Shown piece after piece: positions 8,716 to 16,995 of a DNA stretch of 64,000 bases; position 1 is the stretch's first letter; every line of letters starts with the position of its first letter. The DNA comes from Mycobacterium paraseoulense. Its GTDB lineage: Bacteria > Actinomycetota > Actinomycetes > Mycobacteriales > Mycobacteriaceae. The position numbers were made by a program, and so were the translations under genes. The notes under the pieces were generated by a model that ran no database searches, was not told the DNA's origin, and was given only the letters and a program-made list of their open reading frames with translations. The stretch lies in contig NZ_AP022619.1 in the NCBI RefSeq assembly GCF_010731655.1, forward strand, positions 4,030,001 to 4,094,000, written 5' to 3'.

Positions 8716-9567
8716 ATGCCCCAGGTGCTGGACATCGCGCCGCTGCGCAGCCTCGTCGCCGTCGCCGACTGTGGTGGATTTCACCGCGCCGCCGCCGCCC
8801 TGCACCTCAGTCAGTCCGCGGTCAGCCAGCATCTGCGCCGGGTCGAGGCGGTCGTCGGCGAGCCCCTGATCCAACGCTCCGGCCGCGGCATCGTGTTCAC
8901 CGAGATAGGGCTGAAGACGCTGCGTCATGCCCGCACGATATTGGCCGCACACGACACGGCGCTCGACGACCTCGGCGCCATCGAACCCAAGCTCGTGACG
9001 ATCGGGGCCACCGAGCACGGCGCGGACGTGATGCTGGCCGGGCTGACCGGCGCGCTGCGGGAGCGGCTCCCGGACCGGCGGGTGCGGTTCCGGCTCGACC
9101 GCAACGTGTCGCTGGCCGACTCGATCGAACGCGGGCTGGTTGACCTGGCGATCATGCTCGACGGCGCCGGCCTGGACCGCGCGAACGCATCCGGGTTGGT
9201 TCGGCTGCAATGGATTTCCGCGCGCGCGTTGGCTGTCCCGGCGCGCAACCCACTCCCACTGGTGATCTTCTCCGAGCCGTGCACCCTGCGTGAGCCCGCC
9301 TTCGCCATTCTCGAAGACCACGGCATCGACTATGAGATCGCCGCCGAATGCGGCGATCTGTCCGGGCTGTACGCGGCGGTACGGTCGGGCCTCGGGGTGG
9401 CGTTGTTGCCGATGATCGGCAAGCTGCCCGACGGCTTGTGTCCGGCCGAGGGACTACCGCCCACCAATAACGCATCGGTTCTGGTTCGCGGCCGAGCCGG
9501 CATCGACCCGGACTTGCTGAGCACGGTCGACGAGGCGGTGCGGGACGTGCTCGCCGCCGCGGACTGA
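8716..9567 (+). CDS. LysR-family transcriptional regulator
   Basis: LysR-type regulator (283 aa). The N-terminal winged helix-turn-helix is clear (LRSLVAVADCGGFHRAAAALHLSQSAVSQHLRRVEAVVGEPL, about 8-50), followed by a linker helix and a periplasmic-binding-like effector domain (from about 90). No ribosome binding site precedes the ATG, but a promoter-like TATGGT ends six bases before it, suggesting leaderless expression. It is divergent from an EamA exporter, which is its most likely target. The effector may be an amino acid by analogy with ArgP/LysE-type pairs, but that is inference. Confidence 0.9.
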   Translation: MPQVLDIAPLRSLVAVADCGGFHRAAAALHLSQSAVSQHLRRVEAVVGEPLIQRSGRGIVFTEIGLKTLRHARTILAAHDTALDDLGAIEPKLVTIGATEHGADVMLAGLTGALRERLPDRRVRFRLDRNVSLADSIERGLVDLAIMLDGAGLDRANASGLVRLQWISARALAVPARNPLPLVIFSEPCTLREPAFAILEDHGIDYEIAAECGDLSGLYAAVRSGLGVALLPMIGKLPDGLCPAEGLPPTNNASVLVRGRAGIDPDLLSTVDEAVRDVLAAAD

Positions 9568-9903
9568 CGGCAGGTGCCGCGAGACATCGCCCGGTAGAGC
9601 ATTTCGCGCTCCGCCAGCTCAGCTCACAGTGCGGCGGTGAGTCCGCACGACGCTTCGCGGTCCACCGTTGCGAAGCGATCGATCGGGCTGCCTGCGCGAC
9701 GGCGGGGAAATCCATCGGTTGACAGTCCAGGGGCGCTTCGACGCATTGACCGCGAATCGCTGTCATAGCGCGAAGTTGTCGAGTGCGCCGCACAATGGGA
9801 TGAAACCCCCGACCGCTTTGACCCGGCGACCAGAGCGCTTGCCGCCTTCGGCAAACAAGTCACCACCGGTCGGCGGCGCCTGAATGGGTAATCTCGCATC
9901 GAG
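9568..9903. other. Gene-poor stretch with possible decayed coding remnant
   Basis: About 336 bases after the LysR gene contain no complete gene I can support. On the plus strand at about 9766-9885 one frame reads REVVECAAQWDETPDRFD and continues as plausible protein to a TAA, but a stop immediately precedes it and no start or ribosome binding site is seen. It could be the tail of a degraded gene. Confidence 0.35.
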
Positions 9904-10008
9904 ATGAAACGTGACAAGCCGGTGGGTCGGGTAGCACTGGCCTATGCCGATGGCATGAAAAGCCCCGATAGCATCGCCGAGATCGGCGCCGACCCGCCCA
10001 GCCGATGA
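9904..10008 (+). CDS. Possible 34-aa leader peptide overlapping the next gene
   Basis: A short frame from ATG 9904 to TGA 10006-10008 encodes MKRDKPVGRVALAYADGMKS plus 14 residues. Its stop overlaps the ATG of the next gene (ATGA), the normal mycobacterial arrangement for translational coupling. No good ribosome binding site precedes it and no family is known, so it may be a chance frame or the remnant of a longer protein. Confidence 0.25.
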   Translation: MKRDKPVGRVALAYADGMKSPDSIAEIGADPPSR

Positions 10009-10715
10009 CAGTGCAAATCGCCGAAATCGAAACGATTCTTGGAAGTGTCGCGCACTCCGAGCCCGTCGTCCTCGCCGAAATCGGATCCGGCACCGATGTG
10101 CCTGAATCCTGGCGGCCGATCGCGCACTCCGATGCGGCAGGAGCCCGGCGCCTGGCGGCAGTGTCGCTGTGGAACAGCGACTTCCTGGAACTGGTGCCCA
10201 CCTTCGCCCACGTATTCACGACCGAACTCGCCGACGTCCGACTCGGCCACGTCGCCGGAGAATCCGTCCTGGTGTACGCCGTCGAACATCACGACGCCGA
10301 CCAGCGGCACGTGCGCTGTTGGATCGGCTGGGACCCGGCTCTCTCCCACAACACAGAATTGCGGTTCGCCGAAGCAATCCCCAATGCCGTGCGGCGCTTC
10401 TACCGCGAGGCGCACGCCGGCTTCGTCGCTCCCGACTGGATGTCCAACGGACCCATCCAACCTCGGCACTTGCAGACCTACGCCGAATACCTGGGATGCC
10501 CGCAAGGACTGCCGCGATCCAACTGGCCGCGTGACGCGGTAGACCCTAGGCGCCTGCTGCTCCTGGCAACCACCGCGGACTCACACGTGTGCGTTTCACC
10601 TGATCTTCCTTTGGGACAGGCCGTCACCGTTTACGGCGGGACCCCCGAGGACCCAGAGGATTTCGGCACACTGCTTGATCAGACGATGACCGCTCAATTC
10701 GATGGAATCGCCTGA
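10005..10715 (+). CDS. Hypothetical protein (236 aa)
   Basis: Acidic soluble protein of no family I recognise. Features seen are an N-terminal helix (TVQIAEIETILGSV), a beta-rich middle (GESVLVYAVEHHDADQRHVRCWIGWDP), two cysteines within the middle and C-terminal parts, and LLLATTADSHVCVSPDLPLGQAVTVYGGTPEDPEDFGTLLDQ near the end. The end-loaded short beta strands, together with the PEDPEDFGTLLDQ phrase, loosely recall SUKH/SMI1-type proteins, but no decisive motif is present. The start overlaps the stop of a 34-aa frame. It sits in a gene-poor accessory stretch, so horizontal origin is possible. Confidence 0.6.
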   Translation: MTVQIAEIETILGSVAHSEPVVLAEIGSGTDVPESWRPIAHSDAAGARRLAAVSLWNSDFLELVPTFAHVFTTELADVRLGHVAGESVLVYAVEHHDADQRHVRCWIGWDPALSHNTELRFAEAIPNAVRRFYREAHAGFVAPDWMSNGPIQPRHLQTYAEYLGCPQGLPRSNWPRDAVDPRRLLLLATTADSHVCVSPDLPLGQAVTVYGGTPEDPEDFGTLLDQTMTAQFDGIA

Positions 10716-10770
10716 GCCCCAGAGTGACTCACGACCATCAAGGCCGTCCCGGCTTCCGGTGAGGAGGGAA

Positions 10771-11091
10771 TTACCGGGTCAGTACCGGCCTGAGGTCGTC
10801 GAGGCGGTCGAATAGGTGCCAGATGTATCCCGATGACCCGTTCTCCCGGTGCCGATGCAGATCGGCGAGCTCCGGGTCGTTGCAGTAGCTGTCAAATGCG
10901 TCTCGTGATTCCCATTCCACGAGTATCAGCACTTGTCGCGGCTCGATGTCACCGACAATCGCATGTTGGAGACTCCCGAGCGCGACGACGCGACCGCCGT
11001 GCTTGGCCACCTCGGCGGGTGAGCGTCGTGAGTATGCGCGGTACTCGTCTGCGTCGGCGATATCGAAGAGGTTCAGGGCATAAACGGTCAT
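10771..11091 (-). CDS. DUF1330 family protein
   Basis: Small soluble protein (106 aa) with a ferredoxin-like dimeric alpha-beta barrel typical of DUF1330. The start VYALNLFDIADADEYRAYSRR and the middle VVALGSLQHAIVGDIEPRQVLILVEWESRDAFDSYCNDPE show the family pattern (x-Y-x-L-N, a G-G-R-V strand, and I-x-x-F-x-x at the SRDAFDSYCNDPE helix). Such proteins are often found as stand-alone genes; the reaction is unknown. It is divergent from the MaoC-type gene at 11229. Confidence 0.8.
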   Translation of the reverse strand: MTVYALNLFDIADADEYRAYSRRSPAEVAKHGGRVVALGSLQHAIVGDIEPRQVLILVEWESRDAFDSYCNDPELADLHRHRENGSSGYIWHLFDRLDDLRPVLTR

Positions 11092-11228
11092 GGTCGCAGA
11101 CGTTACGGGCCTTGAGAGTGCGCCGGCAGGTGGCGGTGTTCAACAGCGGCGTTACCGGCGCAATGTCGGCACGTTAGTGTGCCTTGGTCGGCCGCAGCGA
11201 ACCGGTCGATAGAAAAGTTGAGCAATTC

Positions 11229-12260
11229 ATGACCGCAGCAGCAGAAGAGTCAACGCTCGAATCGCGCGTCGGCCACTACTACCGAGTCGACGACAGCTAC
11301 CGGGTCGCCGCTGAAAAGGTGCGCGAATACGCCCGCGCGGTGCAGGACTATCACCCCGCGCACTGGGATGTCGCTGCCGCCGCGAAGCTCGGATATTCGG
11401 GCCTGGTGGCGCCGCTGACCTTCACGTCGATCCCCGGCATGGTCGCCAACCGGCACCTGTTCGAATCGGTGGTCGTCGGTTACGACATGTACCTGCAAAC
11501 CGAAGAAGTCTTCGAGCAGCATCGGCCGATCGTGGCCGGCGATGAACTGCACACGGACGTCGAGCTGTCGTCGGTGCGCAGAATCGCGGGCAGGGATCTG
11601 ATCACCGTGACCAACACCTTCACGGACTCGGTCGGCGAACGGGTGCACACCATGCACACCACCGTCGTCGGGGTGACGGCGGAGGACGTCGATCCGGCGA
11701 TGATGGCTGCCGCGGAGAACGTGGTGATGCACGACGTGAATCTCGCCGGAGTCGATCGCTCCGAAGCGGCCTACCGCAAGACGGTACGTCCCGAGGCTGA
11801 CGTGCGGGTAGCCCAGGGCGGCACGCAGCGCATCCCCGGCACCCTCTCCTTCGATGCCCTCAAGGTCGGCGATGAGCTGCCGGTGCACCACGCCCGATTG
11901 TCGCGCGGCGACCTGGTGAACTATGCCGGCGTGGCCGGCGACGCCAACCCGCTGCATTGGGACGAGAACGTCGCCAAGCTGGCGCGGCAGCCCGATGTGA
12001 TCGCCCACGGAATGCTCACCATGGGTTTGGGTGCCGCGTTCGCGTCCGCCTGGTCGGGCGACCCCGGTGCGGTGACCCGCTACGCGGTGCGCCTGTCGCA
12101 GCCCGCGATCGTGTCGGCCGCAGGCGGTGCAGACATCGAGTACAGCGGCCGGATCAAGTCGTTGGACCCCGCGACCCGAACCGGTGTGATCATCATCGGC
12201 GCCAAGTCCGGTGGCCGGAAAATCTTCGGCCTGGCGACGTTGAACATCCGCTTTCGCTGA
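11229..12260 (+). CDS. Double-hotdog MaoC-like hydratase/dehydratase
   Basis: 343-aa protein with two hotdog domains in tandem. The N-terminal half (about 10-155) resembles the FAS1-type dehydratase domain (YYRVDDSYRVAAEKVREYARAVQDYHPAHWD), and the C-terminal half (about 205-340) is a MaoC domain with LVNYAGVAGDANPLHWDENVAKL, where the Asp and His of the D-x-N-P-x-H motif form the hydratase catalytic pair, and a following HGMLTMGLGAAFA. It likely acts on a (3R)-hydroxyacyl/enoyl thioester. ATG 11229 is used; upstream non-ATG starts would add 15 unlikely residues. TAGTGT at 11175-11180 may be its -10 box. Confidence 0.85.
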   Translation: MTAAAEESTLESRVGHYYRVDDSYRVAAEKVREYARAVQDYHPAHWDVAAAAKLGYSGLVAPLTFTSIPGMVANRHLFESVVVGYDMYLQTEEVFEQHRPIVAGDELHTDVELSSVRRIAGRDLITVTNTFTDSVGERVHTMHTTVVGVTAEDVDPAMMAAAENVVMHDVNLAGVDRSEAAYRKTVRPEADVRVAQGGTQRIPGTLSFDALKVGDELPVHHARLSRGDLVNYAGVAGDANPLHWDENVAKLARQPDVIAHGMLTMGLGAAFASAWSGDPGAVTRYAVRLSQPAIVSAAGGADIEYSGRIKSLDPATRTGVIIIGAKSGGRKIFGLATLNIRFR

Positions 12261-12344
12261 ATGTCCTCCGTGGGAGGGGTGGCCTATTGGTCCGCGTCAG
12301 CGGATGCATGGGCTCGAAGCATCATGTGCGGCTTACCTCGCGCG

Positions 12345-12596
12345 TCAGCTGATGCGGATGACGAGCTTGCCGATGCTTACCGTCGAGCAATTGCTTGAAC
12401 GCCCTTCTCGCATCTGCAAATTCGATGACGTCATCGATCAACGGTCCCACTTCGCTGTCGCCGGATCGAAGCTGCTGATGAGCAGCCGCGGTGGTTGCCG
12501 GCTCCCGAATTAACCATCGTGGTGACGGATCCGCCATTCGATGTCGCGACGATGACAATTCCGCCATCTTGGTTGAGAACCGACACCCACAGCGAA
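12345..12596 (-). pseudogene. Remnant of a zinc-type alcohol dehydrogenase/quinone oxidoreductase
   Basis: On the minus strand one frame reads EVGPLIDDVIEFADARRAFK followed by QLLDGKH, and a +1 frame immediately continues as IGKLVIRIS and a stop at 12345-12347. Together these match the C-terminal end of MDR-family alcohol dehydrogenases (IDxVxxxxDAxxAFxxLxxGKHxGKLVIxI). Upstream in the third frame GGIVIVATSNGGSVTTM resembles the glycine-rich strand of the same enzymes. No intact frame joins them, and there is no N-terminal domain, so this is a frameshifted fragment downstream of dnaB. Confidence 0.65.
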
Positions 12597-13973
12597 TCAC
12601 CGCGCCATGTTGGCGAAACGCGACAGGTGCAGCTGGTGCGCGACGGTGACGGTCTTGGTCGGCCCGTTACGGTGTTTGGCGAGAATGAAATCCGCCTCCC
12701 CCCCGCGTGGATCGTCGCGCTCGAAAGCGTCCGGCCGGTTCAACAGGATGACCATGTCCGCGTCCTGCTCCAGCGACCCGGACTCACGGAGGTCGGACAA
12801 CATCGGCTTCTTGTCGGTGCGCTGCTCGGGACCGCGGTTCAGCTGAGCGATCGCCACCACCGGCACCTCAAGCTCTTTGGCCAACAACTTGAGTTGGCGC
12901 GAGAATTCCGAGACTTCGACCTGGCGTGACTCGTGCTTCTTGCCCGACGTCATCAGCTGCAGGTAGTCGACCACGACCAGCTTCAGGTCGGCCTTCTGCT
13001 TGAGCCGGCGTGCTTTGGCGCGGATCTCCATCATCGTCAGGTTGGGCGAGTCGTCTATATACAGCGGGGCCTCGCTGATTTCGCTCATCCGCCGCGCCAG
13101 CCGCGTCCAGTCGTCGTCGCTCATCCGGCCCGAACGCATGTCGGACAGTTTGATCTTCGCCTCGGCCGAGAGCAGCCGCATCACGATCTCGGACTTGCTC
13201 ATCTCCAGCGAGAAGATCACGCTGGCCATCCGGTGCTTGATCGAGCAGGACCGTAAAAAATCCAGTCCGAGGGTCGACTTCCCGACTCCAGGTCTCGCCG
13301 CCACGATGATCATCTGCCCGGGGTGCAGGCCGTTGGTCACCTCGTCGAGTTCGGTGAAGCCGGTCGGGACGCCGCGCGAGATGCCGCCGTTGGAGGCGAT
13401 GGCGTCGATCTCGTCCATCGTCGGTTGCAGCAAGTCCTCCAACGGCACGAAGTCCTCCGACGTGCGGCGGTCAGCGACGTCGTAGATCTCCGCCTGCGCC
13501 CGATCGACCACCTCGGCCACGTCGGCGCCCTCGGCCCCCGCGTAGCCGTACTGCACGACCCGCGTCCCCGCCTCCACCAGCCGGCGCAGCAGCGCCTTCT
13601 CGGCGACGATGCCGGCGTAGTAGCCGGCGTTGGCGGCCGTGGGCACGGTCGAGATCAGCGTGTGCAGATAGGGCGCGCCACCGATGCGGCGCAGCATCCC
13701 GCGGCGGTCCAATTCCGCGGCCACCGTCACGGCATCGGCCGGTTCACCGCGCCCGTAAAGATCCAGGATCGCGTCGTAGACGTTCTGATGCGCGGGGCGG
13801 TAGAAGTCGCCGGGCCGCAGCCGTTCCAGCACATCGGCGATGGCGTCCTTGCTCAGCAGCATGCCGCCGAGCACCGCCTGCTCCGCCGCGAGATCCTGCG
13901 GTGGCTGACGACCAAAGTCCTCGCTGGGAGCCGGCGAATCCATGCCAGACGTCAGGTCATCGACGACCGCCAT
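12597..13973 (-). CDS. dnaB: Replicative DNA helicase DnaB (no intein)
   Basis: Hexameric 5'-3' replicative helicase that unwinds the fork and recruits primase (458 aa). The N-terminal domain begins near PQDLAAEQAVLGGMLLSKDAI (about 24-44). The RecA-like domain has the Walker A motif ARPGVGKSTLGLDF (about 225-238), Walker B in LVVVDYLQLM, and the arginine-finger region near DLRESGSLEQDADMVILLNRP. The M. tuberculosis protein is about 870 aa because of an intein; here the frame is continuous. ATG 13973 follows GGGGAGGAGGGA, a strong ribosome binding site. It lies downstream of rplI on the same strand after a large regulatory gap. Confidence 0.97.
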   Translation of the reverse strand: MAVVDDLTSGMDSPAPSEDFGRQPPQDLAAEQAVLGGMLLSKDAIADVLERLRPGDFYRPAHQNVYDAILDLYGRGEPADAVTVAAELDRRGMLRRIGGAPYLHTLISTVPTAANAGYYAGIVAEKALLRRLVEAGTRVVQYGYAGAEGADVAEVVDRAQAEIYDVADRRTSEDFVPLEDLLQPTMDEIDAIASNGGISRGVPTGFTELDEVTNGLHPGQMIIVAARPGVGKSTLGLDFLRSCSIKHRMASVIFSLEMSKSEIVMRLLSAEAKIKLSDMRSGRMSDDDWTRLARRMSEISEAPLYIDDSPNLTMMEIRAKARRLKQKADLKLVVVDYLQLMTSGKKHESRQVEVSEFSRQLKLLAKELEVPVVAIAQLNRGPEQRTDKKPMLSDLRESGSLEQDADMVILLNRPDAFERDDPRGGEADFILAKHRNGPTKTVTVAHQLHLSRFANMAR

Positions 13974-14450
13974 GGATCCCTCCTCCCCTACCACGCACCC
14001 GAACGTACATTCGAAAACCGCTCTCGTCAGCGTAAGTCAAGGAGCCGACACTTTCGCCGCACAGCACTCGCACGCCTCGCGCCGGGATGACGTTAGACGT
14101 TGCTGGCTAGGAGGTGAAAGGGGCGCTGTTCATGAACCTGTGCATCGTGTGTGCATATCCGTCGACACCTGTGTTGAGTGGGGTGTGGAGAACCTGTGTA
14201 TGAATTCAATGGGCTTGAACATCAATGCTGTTAAGGGCCATGTAACGCGACGAATTTGGTGTGGACAAGAATCTCTACGGCGTGTCGTCGCAGGTTACTG
14301 CGCCGGGCGTGTTGGCTTTCAGCCATATTTTCGGAGAGTTACGGCAGGGTAAATAGGGTCCGCCAAACACCCCCCACCAATAGTTCGCTGGCGCACGCCT
14401 CCGCGACCGTCGGCCATCAGGGCAGAGGGCATGACCGCAGCACAACTGAA
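13974..14450. other. dnaB upstream region without a supported gene
   Basis: Nearly 480 bases between dnaB and the rplI terminator. I see no gene with a convincing start or composition. The stretch is less GC-rich than its surroundings, has repeated CCTGTG(T/C) words between about 14140 and 14205, and carries two DnaA-box-like sequences, so it most likely holds the dnaB promoter and a long leader or regulatory region. Confidence 0.5.
14184..14268 (-). promoter_or_regulatory. Pair of DnaA-box-like sequences upstream of dnaB
   Basis: TGTGGACAA (14260-14268) is the exact reverse complement of TTGTCCACA, the mycobacterial DnaA box consensus. TGTGGAGAA (14184-14192; reverse TTCTCCACA) differs by one base. 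Both lie in the same orientation 76 bases apart, 210-295 bases upstream of the dnaB start. Binding of DnaA is inferred. Confidence 0.45.
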
Positions 14451-14482
14451 CCCGGCGGCGGCCGATCAGGGCCGCCGCCGGG
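14451..14482 (-). terminator. Strong hairpin terminator after rplI
   Basis: CCCGGCGGCGGCC (14451-14463), a six-base loop and GGCCGCCGCCGGG (14470-14482) form a perfect 13-bp stem beginning about 20 bases after the rplI stop. A T-rich run is weak on the minus strand (TTCAGTTGTG), which is common for mycobacterial terminators. It separates the ribosomal operon from dnaB. Confidence 0.75.
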
Positions 14483-14502
14483 AAAGAGCAAACGTCGGAG
14501 GC

Positions 14503-14961
14503 TTAGCTCTCCGCGACAACCTCGAGAGCGACCTCGACGTCGACCTCGGGATGCAGATGCACCGACACCGGGTGGGTGCCGACGGCCTTGATGTGTGACT
14601 TGGGCAACCGGACGATCCGCTTGTCGAGGTTCGGCCCGCCCGCCTTCTTGATGGCCGCGACGACGTCGCCGGAGGTCACCGAGCCGAACAGCTTGCCGGA
14701 GTCGGCCGCGGTCCGCACCGGCAGCTGGACGGGGCCCAGCGCTTCGATCGCCGTCTTGAGTTCGTTGGCGTGCCCGAGGTCGCGCACCGCCTTGCTCTCG
14801 CGGGACCGGCGGATGTCGTCGGCCTGCTTCTGCGCGCCGCGTGATGCGACGATCGCCAGGCCGCGCGGGAGCAGGAAGTTGCGGCCATAGCCGTCCTTGA
14901 CCTCGACCGTGTCACCGACGGTACCGAGGTGGTCGACGTCGGCCGTCAGAATCAGCTTCAT
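14503..14961 (-). CDS. rplI: 50S ribosomal protein L9
   Basis: Ribosomal protein L9 (152 aa), binding 23S rRNA at the base of the L1 stalk. The N-terminal domain [36 protein letters not shown] is the conserved L9 signature, followed by the long connecting helix (about 42-75) and the C-terminal domain ending [12 protein letters not shown]. Last gene of the rpsF-ssb-rpsR-rplI run, followed at once by a strong hairpin terminator. Length matches the family. Confidence 0.98.
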   Translation of the reverse strand: MKLILTADVDHLGTVGDTVEVKDGYGRNFLLPRGLAIVASRGAQKQADDIRRSRESKAVRDLGHANELKTAIEALGPVQLPVRTAADSGKLFGSVTSGDVVAAIKKAGGPNLDKRIVRLPKSHIKAVGTHPVSVHLHPEVDVEVALEVVAES

Positions 14962-14993
14962 CGTTGTTCGTACTTTCGCTCAGGCTTCGGCGG

Positions 14994-15248
14994 CTATCGC
15001 GCCGAGGAAGTGAAGGGCAGCAGAGCCACCTCGCGGGCGTTCTTCACCGCGATCGCGATGTCGCGCTGGTGCTGCACGCAGTTGCCGGTGACGCGGCGGG
15101 CGCGGATCTTGCCGCGCTCACTGATGTAGGTGCGCAGCAGCGCGGTGTCCTTGTAGTCGATCGATTGGTCCTTCTTCGCGCAGAAGACACACTTCCGCGT
15201 CTTGACCGGCTTTTCGGGCGCCGGGCGTCGCTTGCTGGACTTGGCCAT
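14994..15248 (-). CDS. rpsR: 30S ribosomal protein S18 (Cys-containing form)
   Basis: Ribosomal protein S18 (84 aa), which pairs with S6 on the 30S platform. It keeps the cysteines CVFC (about 20-23) and GNC near residue 56, so it is the zinc-binding C+ type. Mycobacteria usually have a second, cysteine-free S18 elsewhere that replaces it under zinc limitation; this copy would be the zinc-replete version. [25 protein letters not shown] is the conserved rRNA-binding core. Lies 32 bases before rplI in the same operon. Confidence 0.97.
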   Translation of the reverse strand: MAKSSKRRPAPEKPVKTRKCVFCAKKDQSIDYKDTALLRTYISERGKIRARRVTGNCVQHQRDIAIAVKNAREVALLPFTSSAR

Positions 15249-15287
15249 GACTGTCTTTCTTTCCGTTTCTTACTGTTGAAGTTCTTT

Positions 15288-15806
15288 TTAGAACGGCGGT
15301 TCGTCGTCGCCGCCGCCGAAGGAACCCGACGCGGGGGCGCTGCCCCAGGGGTCGTCGGCGGGCGCGGGGCTCGCCGGAGCCGACCCCTGCCGGGACCCGC
15401 CTCCGCCGCCGAATCCGCCACCACCGCCACCGCCACCGCTGCGGCTGGCCTTGTTCACCTTGGCGGTGGCGTACCGCAGCGAGGGCCCGATCTCGTCGAC
15501 CTCGACCTCGACGACCGTGCGCTTCTCGCCCTCGCGCGTCTCGAAGGACCGCTGCTTAAGCCGGCCGGTGACGATCACTCGCGCGCCGCGGGTGAGGCTC
15601 TCTGCCACGTTCTCGGCGGCTTCCCGCCAGATGTTGCAGCGCAGGAAGAGGGCCTCGCCGTCTTTCCATTCCCCGCTCTGGCGGTCATAGATCCGCGGTG
15701 TCGACGCGACGGTGAAATTCGCGACGGCGGCACCCGACGGGGTGAACCGCAGTTCGGGGTCGGCGGTCAGGTTTCCGACGACGGTGATAGTGGTGTCACC
15801 AGCCAC
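15288..15806 (-). CDS. ssb: Single-stranded DNA-binding protein
   Basis: SSB (172 aa), tetrameric single-strand DNA binding protein for replication, recombination and repair. The OB fold spans about residues 1-112 ([32 protein letters not shown] at the start). It is followed by a glycine-rich disordered linker ([15 protein letters not shown]) and the acidic tip DDEPPF that binds partner proteins. GTG start with AGGAGGA five bases upstream. Its place between rpsF and rpsR is the classic bacterial S6-SSB-S18 operon. Confidence 0.98.
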   Translation of the reverse strand: MAGDTTITVVGNLTADPELRFTPSGAAVANFTVASTPRIYDRQSGEWKDGEALFLRCNIWREAAENVAESLTRGARVIVTGRLKQRSFETREGEKRTVVEVEVDEIGPSLRYATAKVNKASRSGGGGGGGGFGGGGGSRQGSAPASPAPADDPWGSAPASGSFGGGDDEPPF

Positions 15807-15918
15807 AATTTCCTCCTAGTTCCGCCCTGCTACTCGCTTCTCAGACGGTGGATGGCACGTGTCCTCGCTGAGCCTACGCAAGTCCACCGACCGTGGGCCC
15901 GCGACTCAGCCACGGGTG

Positions 15919-16209
15919 TTAGTGCTTGTCGGTGCGCATCACCTTGGTGCGCAATACCGACTCGTTGAGGCTGAGCTGGCGGTCGAGCTCGGAGACCGTC
16001 GCCGGCTCCGCTTTCAGGTCGACGACGACATAGATGCCCTCGGCGTGCTTGGCGATCTCGTAGGCCAGCCGGCGCCGGCCCCAGATGTCGACCTTTTCGA
16101 CGGTTCCGCCGTCTTTGCGGACGACGTTGAGGAACGTCTCCAGCGACGGGGCAACAGTGCGCTCGTCGAGCGTGGGGTCAAGAATGACCATGATTTCGTA
16201 TGGACGCAT
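15919..16209 (-). CDS. rpsF: 30S ribosomal protein S6
   Basis: Ribosomal protein S6 (96 aa), partner of S18. [19 protein letters not shown] and [36 protein letters not shown] are conserved family blocks. ATG 16209 is used because GAGGAGGTGGTGAGG lies upstream and the length equals the usual mycobacterial S6. First gene of the rpsF-ssb-rpsR-rplI operon; S6-S18 complexes are known to autoregulate such operons by binding the leader, which could be examined in the 140 bases upstream. Confidence 0.97.
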   Translation of the reverse strand: MRPYEIMVILDPTLDERTVAPSLETFLNVVRKDGGTVEKVDIWGRRRLAYEIAKHAEGIYVVVDLKAEPATVSELDRQLSLNESVLRTKVMRTDKH

Positions 16210-16353
16210 GGAAACCTCACCACCTCCTCTGGTCTGCACGGCCACGGTCGATCCGTGGCAGGAGGGTCGCCTGCGTCGGCAACCGCACCAGGCTACCGGA
16301 CGGGCGGGGTGGCCTCCAAAACTGACGGCGATCCGGGCGCTCGAGCAACCCGG

Positions 16354-16995
16354 CTACCGCCGGGCGCCCAGGTATTCGGTGGCCCTGTCCAGCGTCGCCT
16401 GATCGGCCCTGGCGAGGGAACCGGAATCGAAGGGCGGCTGCGGGTCGTATTCGATGAGCAGCTGCGCAGCCTGCGCGGCCTGTCGATCGACCAGGAGCTC
16501 AACCAGCCGCAAGGCCATGTCGATGCCGCTGGAGACGCCGGCGGCGGTGATGATCCGCTCCGGTAGGTGCTCGACGACCCGGTCCGGCACGTAACGCGCT
16601 CCGAGGTCGGTGAGCAGGTCGCTGGCCCGCCAATGCGTGGTGGCGGTGAGCCCGTCGAGCAGGCCCGCGGCGGCCAACAACAATGCGCCGGTGCACACCG
16701 ACGTGGTGAACGTCGTGGTGGGGTGCACGGCTTGCAGCCAGGCGCGGATGGTGTCGTCGTGGATCAACTGCCGCGTGCCGATCCCGCCGGGAAACAGCAC
16801 CACGTCCGGCGAGGTGACCTCGTCGAATCGCGCGTCGCAGCTCAGCCCGAGCATGCCGTTTTCCGTACGCACCTCGCCGCGGCGGTGACCGATGAACACC
16901 ACCTCGATCGACGGGACGCGTTGCAGCACCTCGTAGGGGCCCACCGCGTCGAGCGCGGTCACCCGGGGAAACAGCGGCACGGCGACGAGTGTCAT
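16354..16995 (-). CDS. DJ-1/PfpI family protein (class I glutamine amidotransferase-like)
   Basis: 213-aa DJ-1/PfpI-type protein. PDVVLFPGGIGTRQLI carries the strand and Glu/Gly loop, and TFTTSVCTGALLLAAAGLLDG contains the nucleophile elbow with Cys (about residue 102), followed by TATTHWRASDLL, where His completes the site. The family includes isonitrile hydratases (InhA of Pseudomonas) and chaperone-like deglycases; DTG/SVCTGA plus THW is closest to the isocyanide hydratase/AraC-N-terminal group. Its ATG overlaps the stop of the GT87 gene by four bases (ATGA), so it is translationally coupled within the ponA1 cluster. Confidence 0.85.
   Translation of the reverse strand: MTLVAVPLFPRVTALDAVGPYEVLQRVPSIEVVFIGHRRGEVRTENGMLGLSCDARFDEVTSPDVVLFPGGIGTRQLIHDDTIRAWLQAVHPTTTFTTSVCTGALLLAAAGLLDGLTATTHWRASDLLTDLGARYVPDRVVEHLPERIITAAGVSSGIDMALRLVELLVDRQAAQAAQLLIEYDPQPPFDSGSLARADQATLDRATEYLGARR

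Noticed and set aside
12597..13973. Possible intein in dnaB
   Set aside because: The frame is continuous through the helicase motifs, with no Cys/Ser N-terminal splice junction or HNG end and no extra length.
13942..14352. 136-codon plus-strand frame upstream of dnaB
   Set aside because: It crosses the dnaB start region on the opposite strand, lacks a good ribosome binding site and contains the DnaA-box region; its composition is not protein-like.
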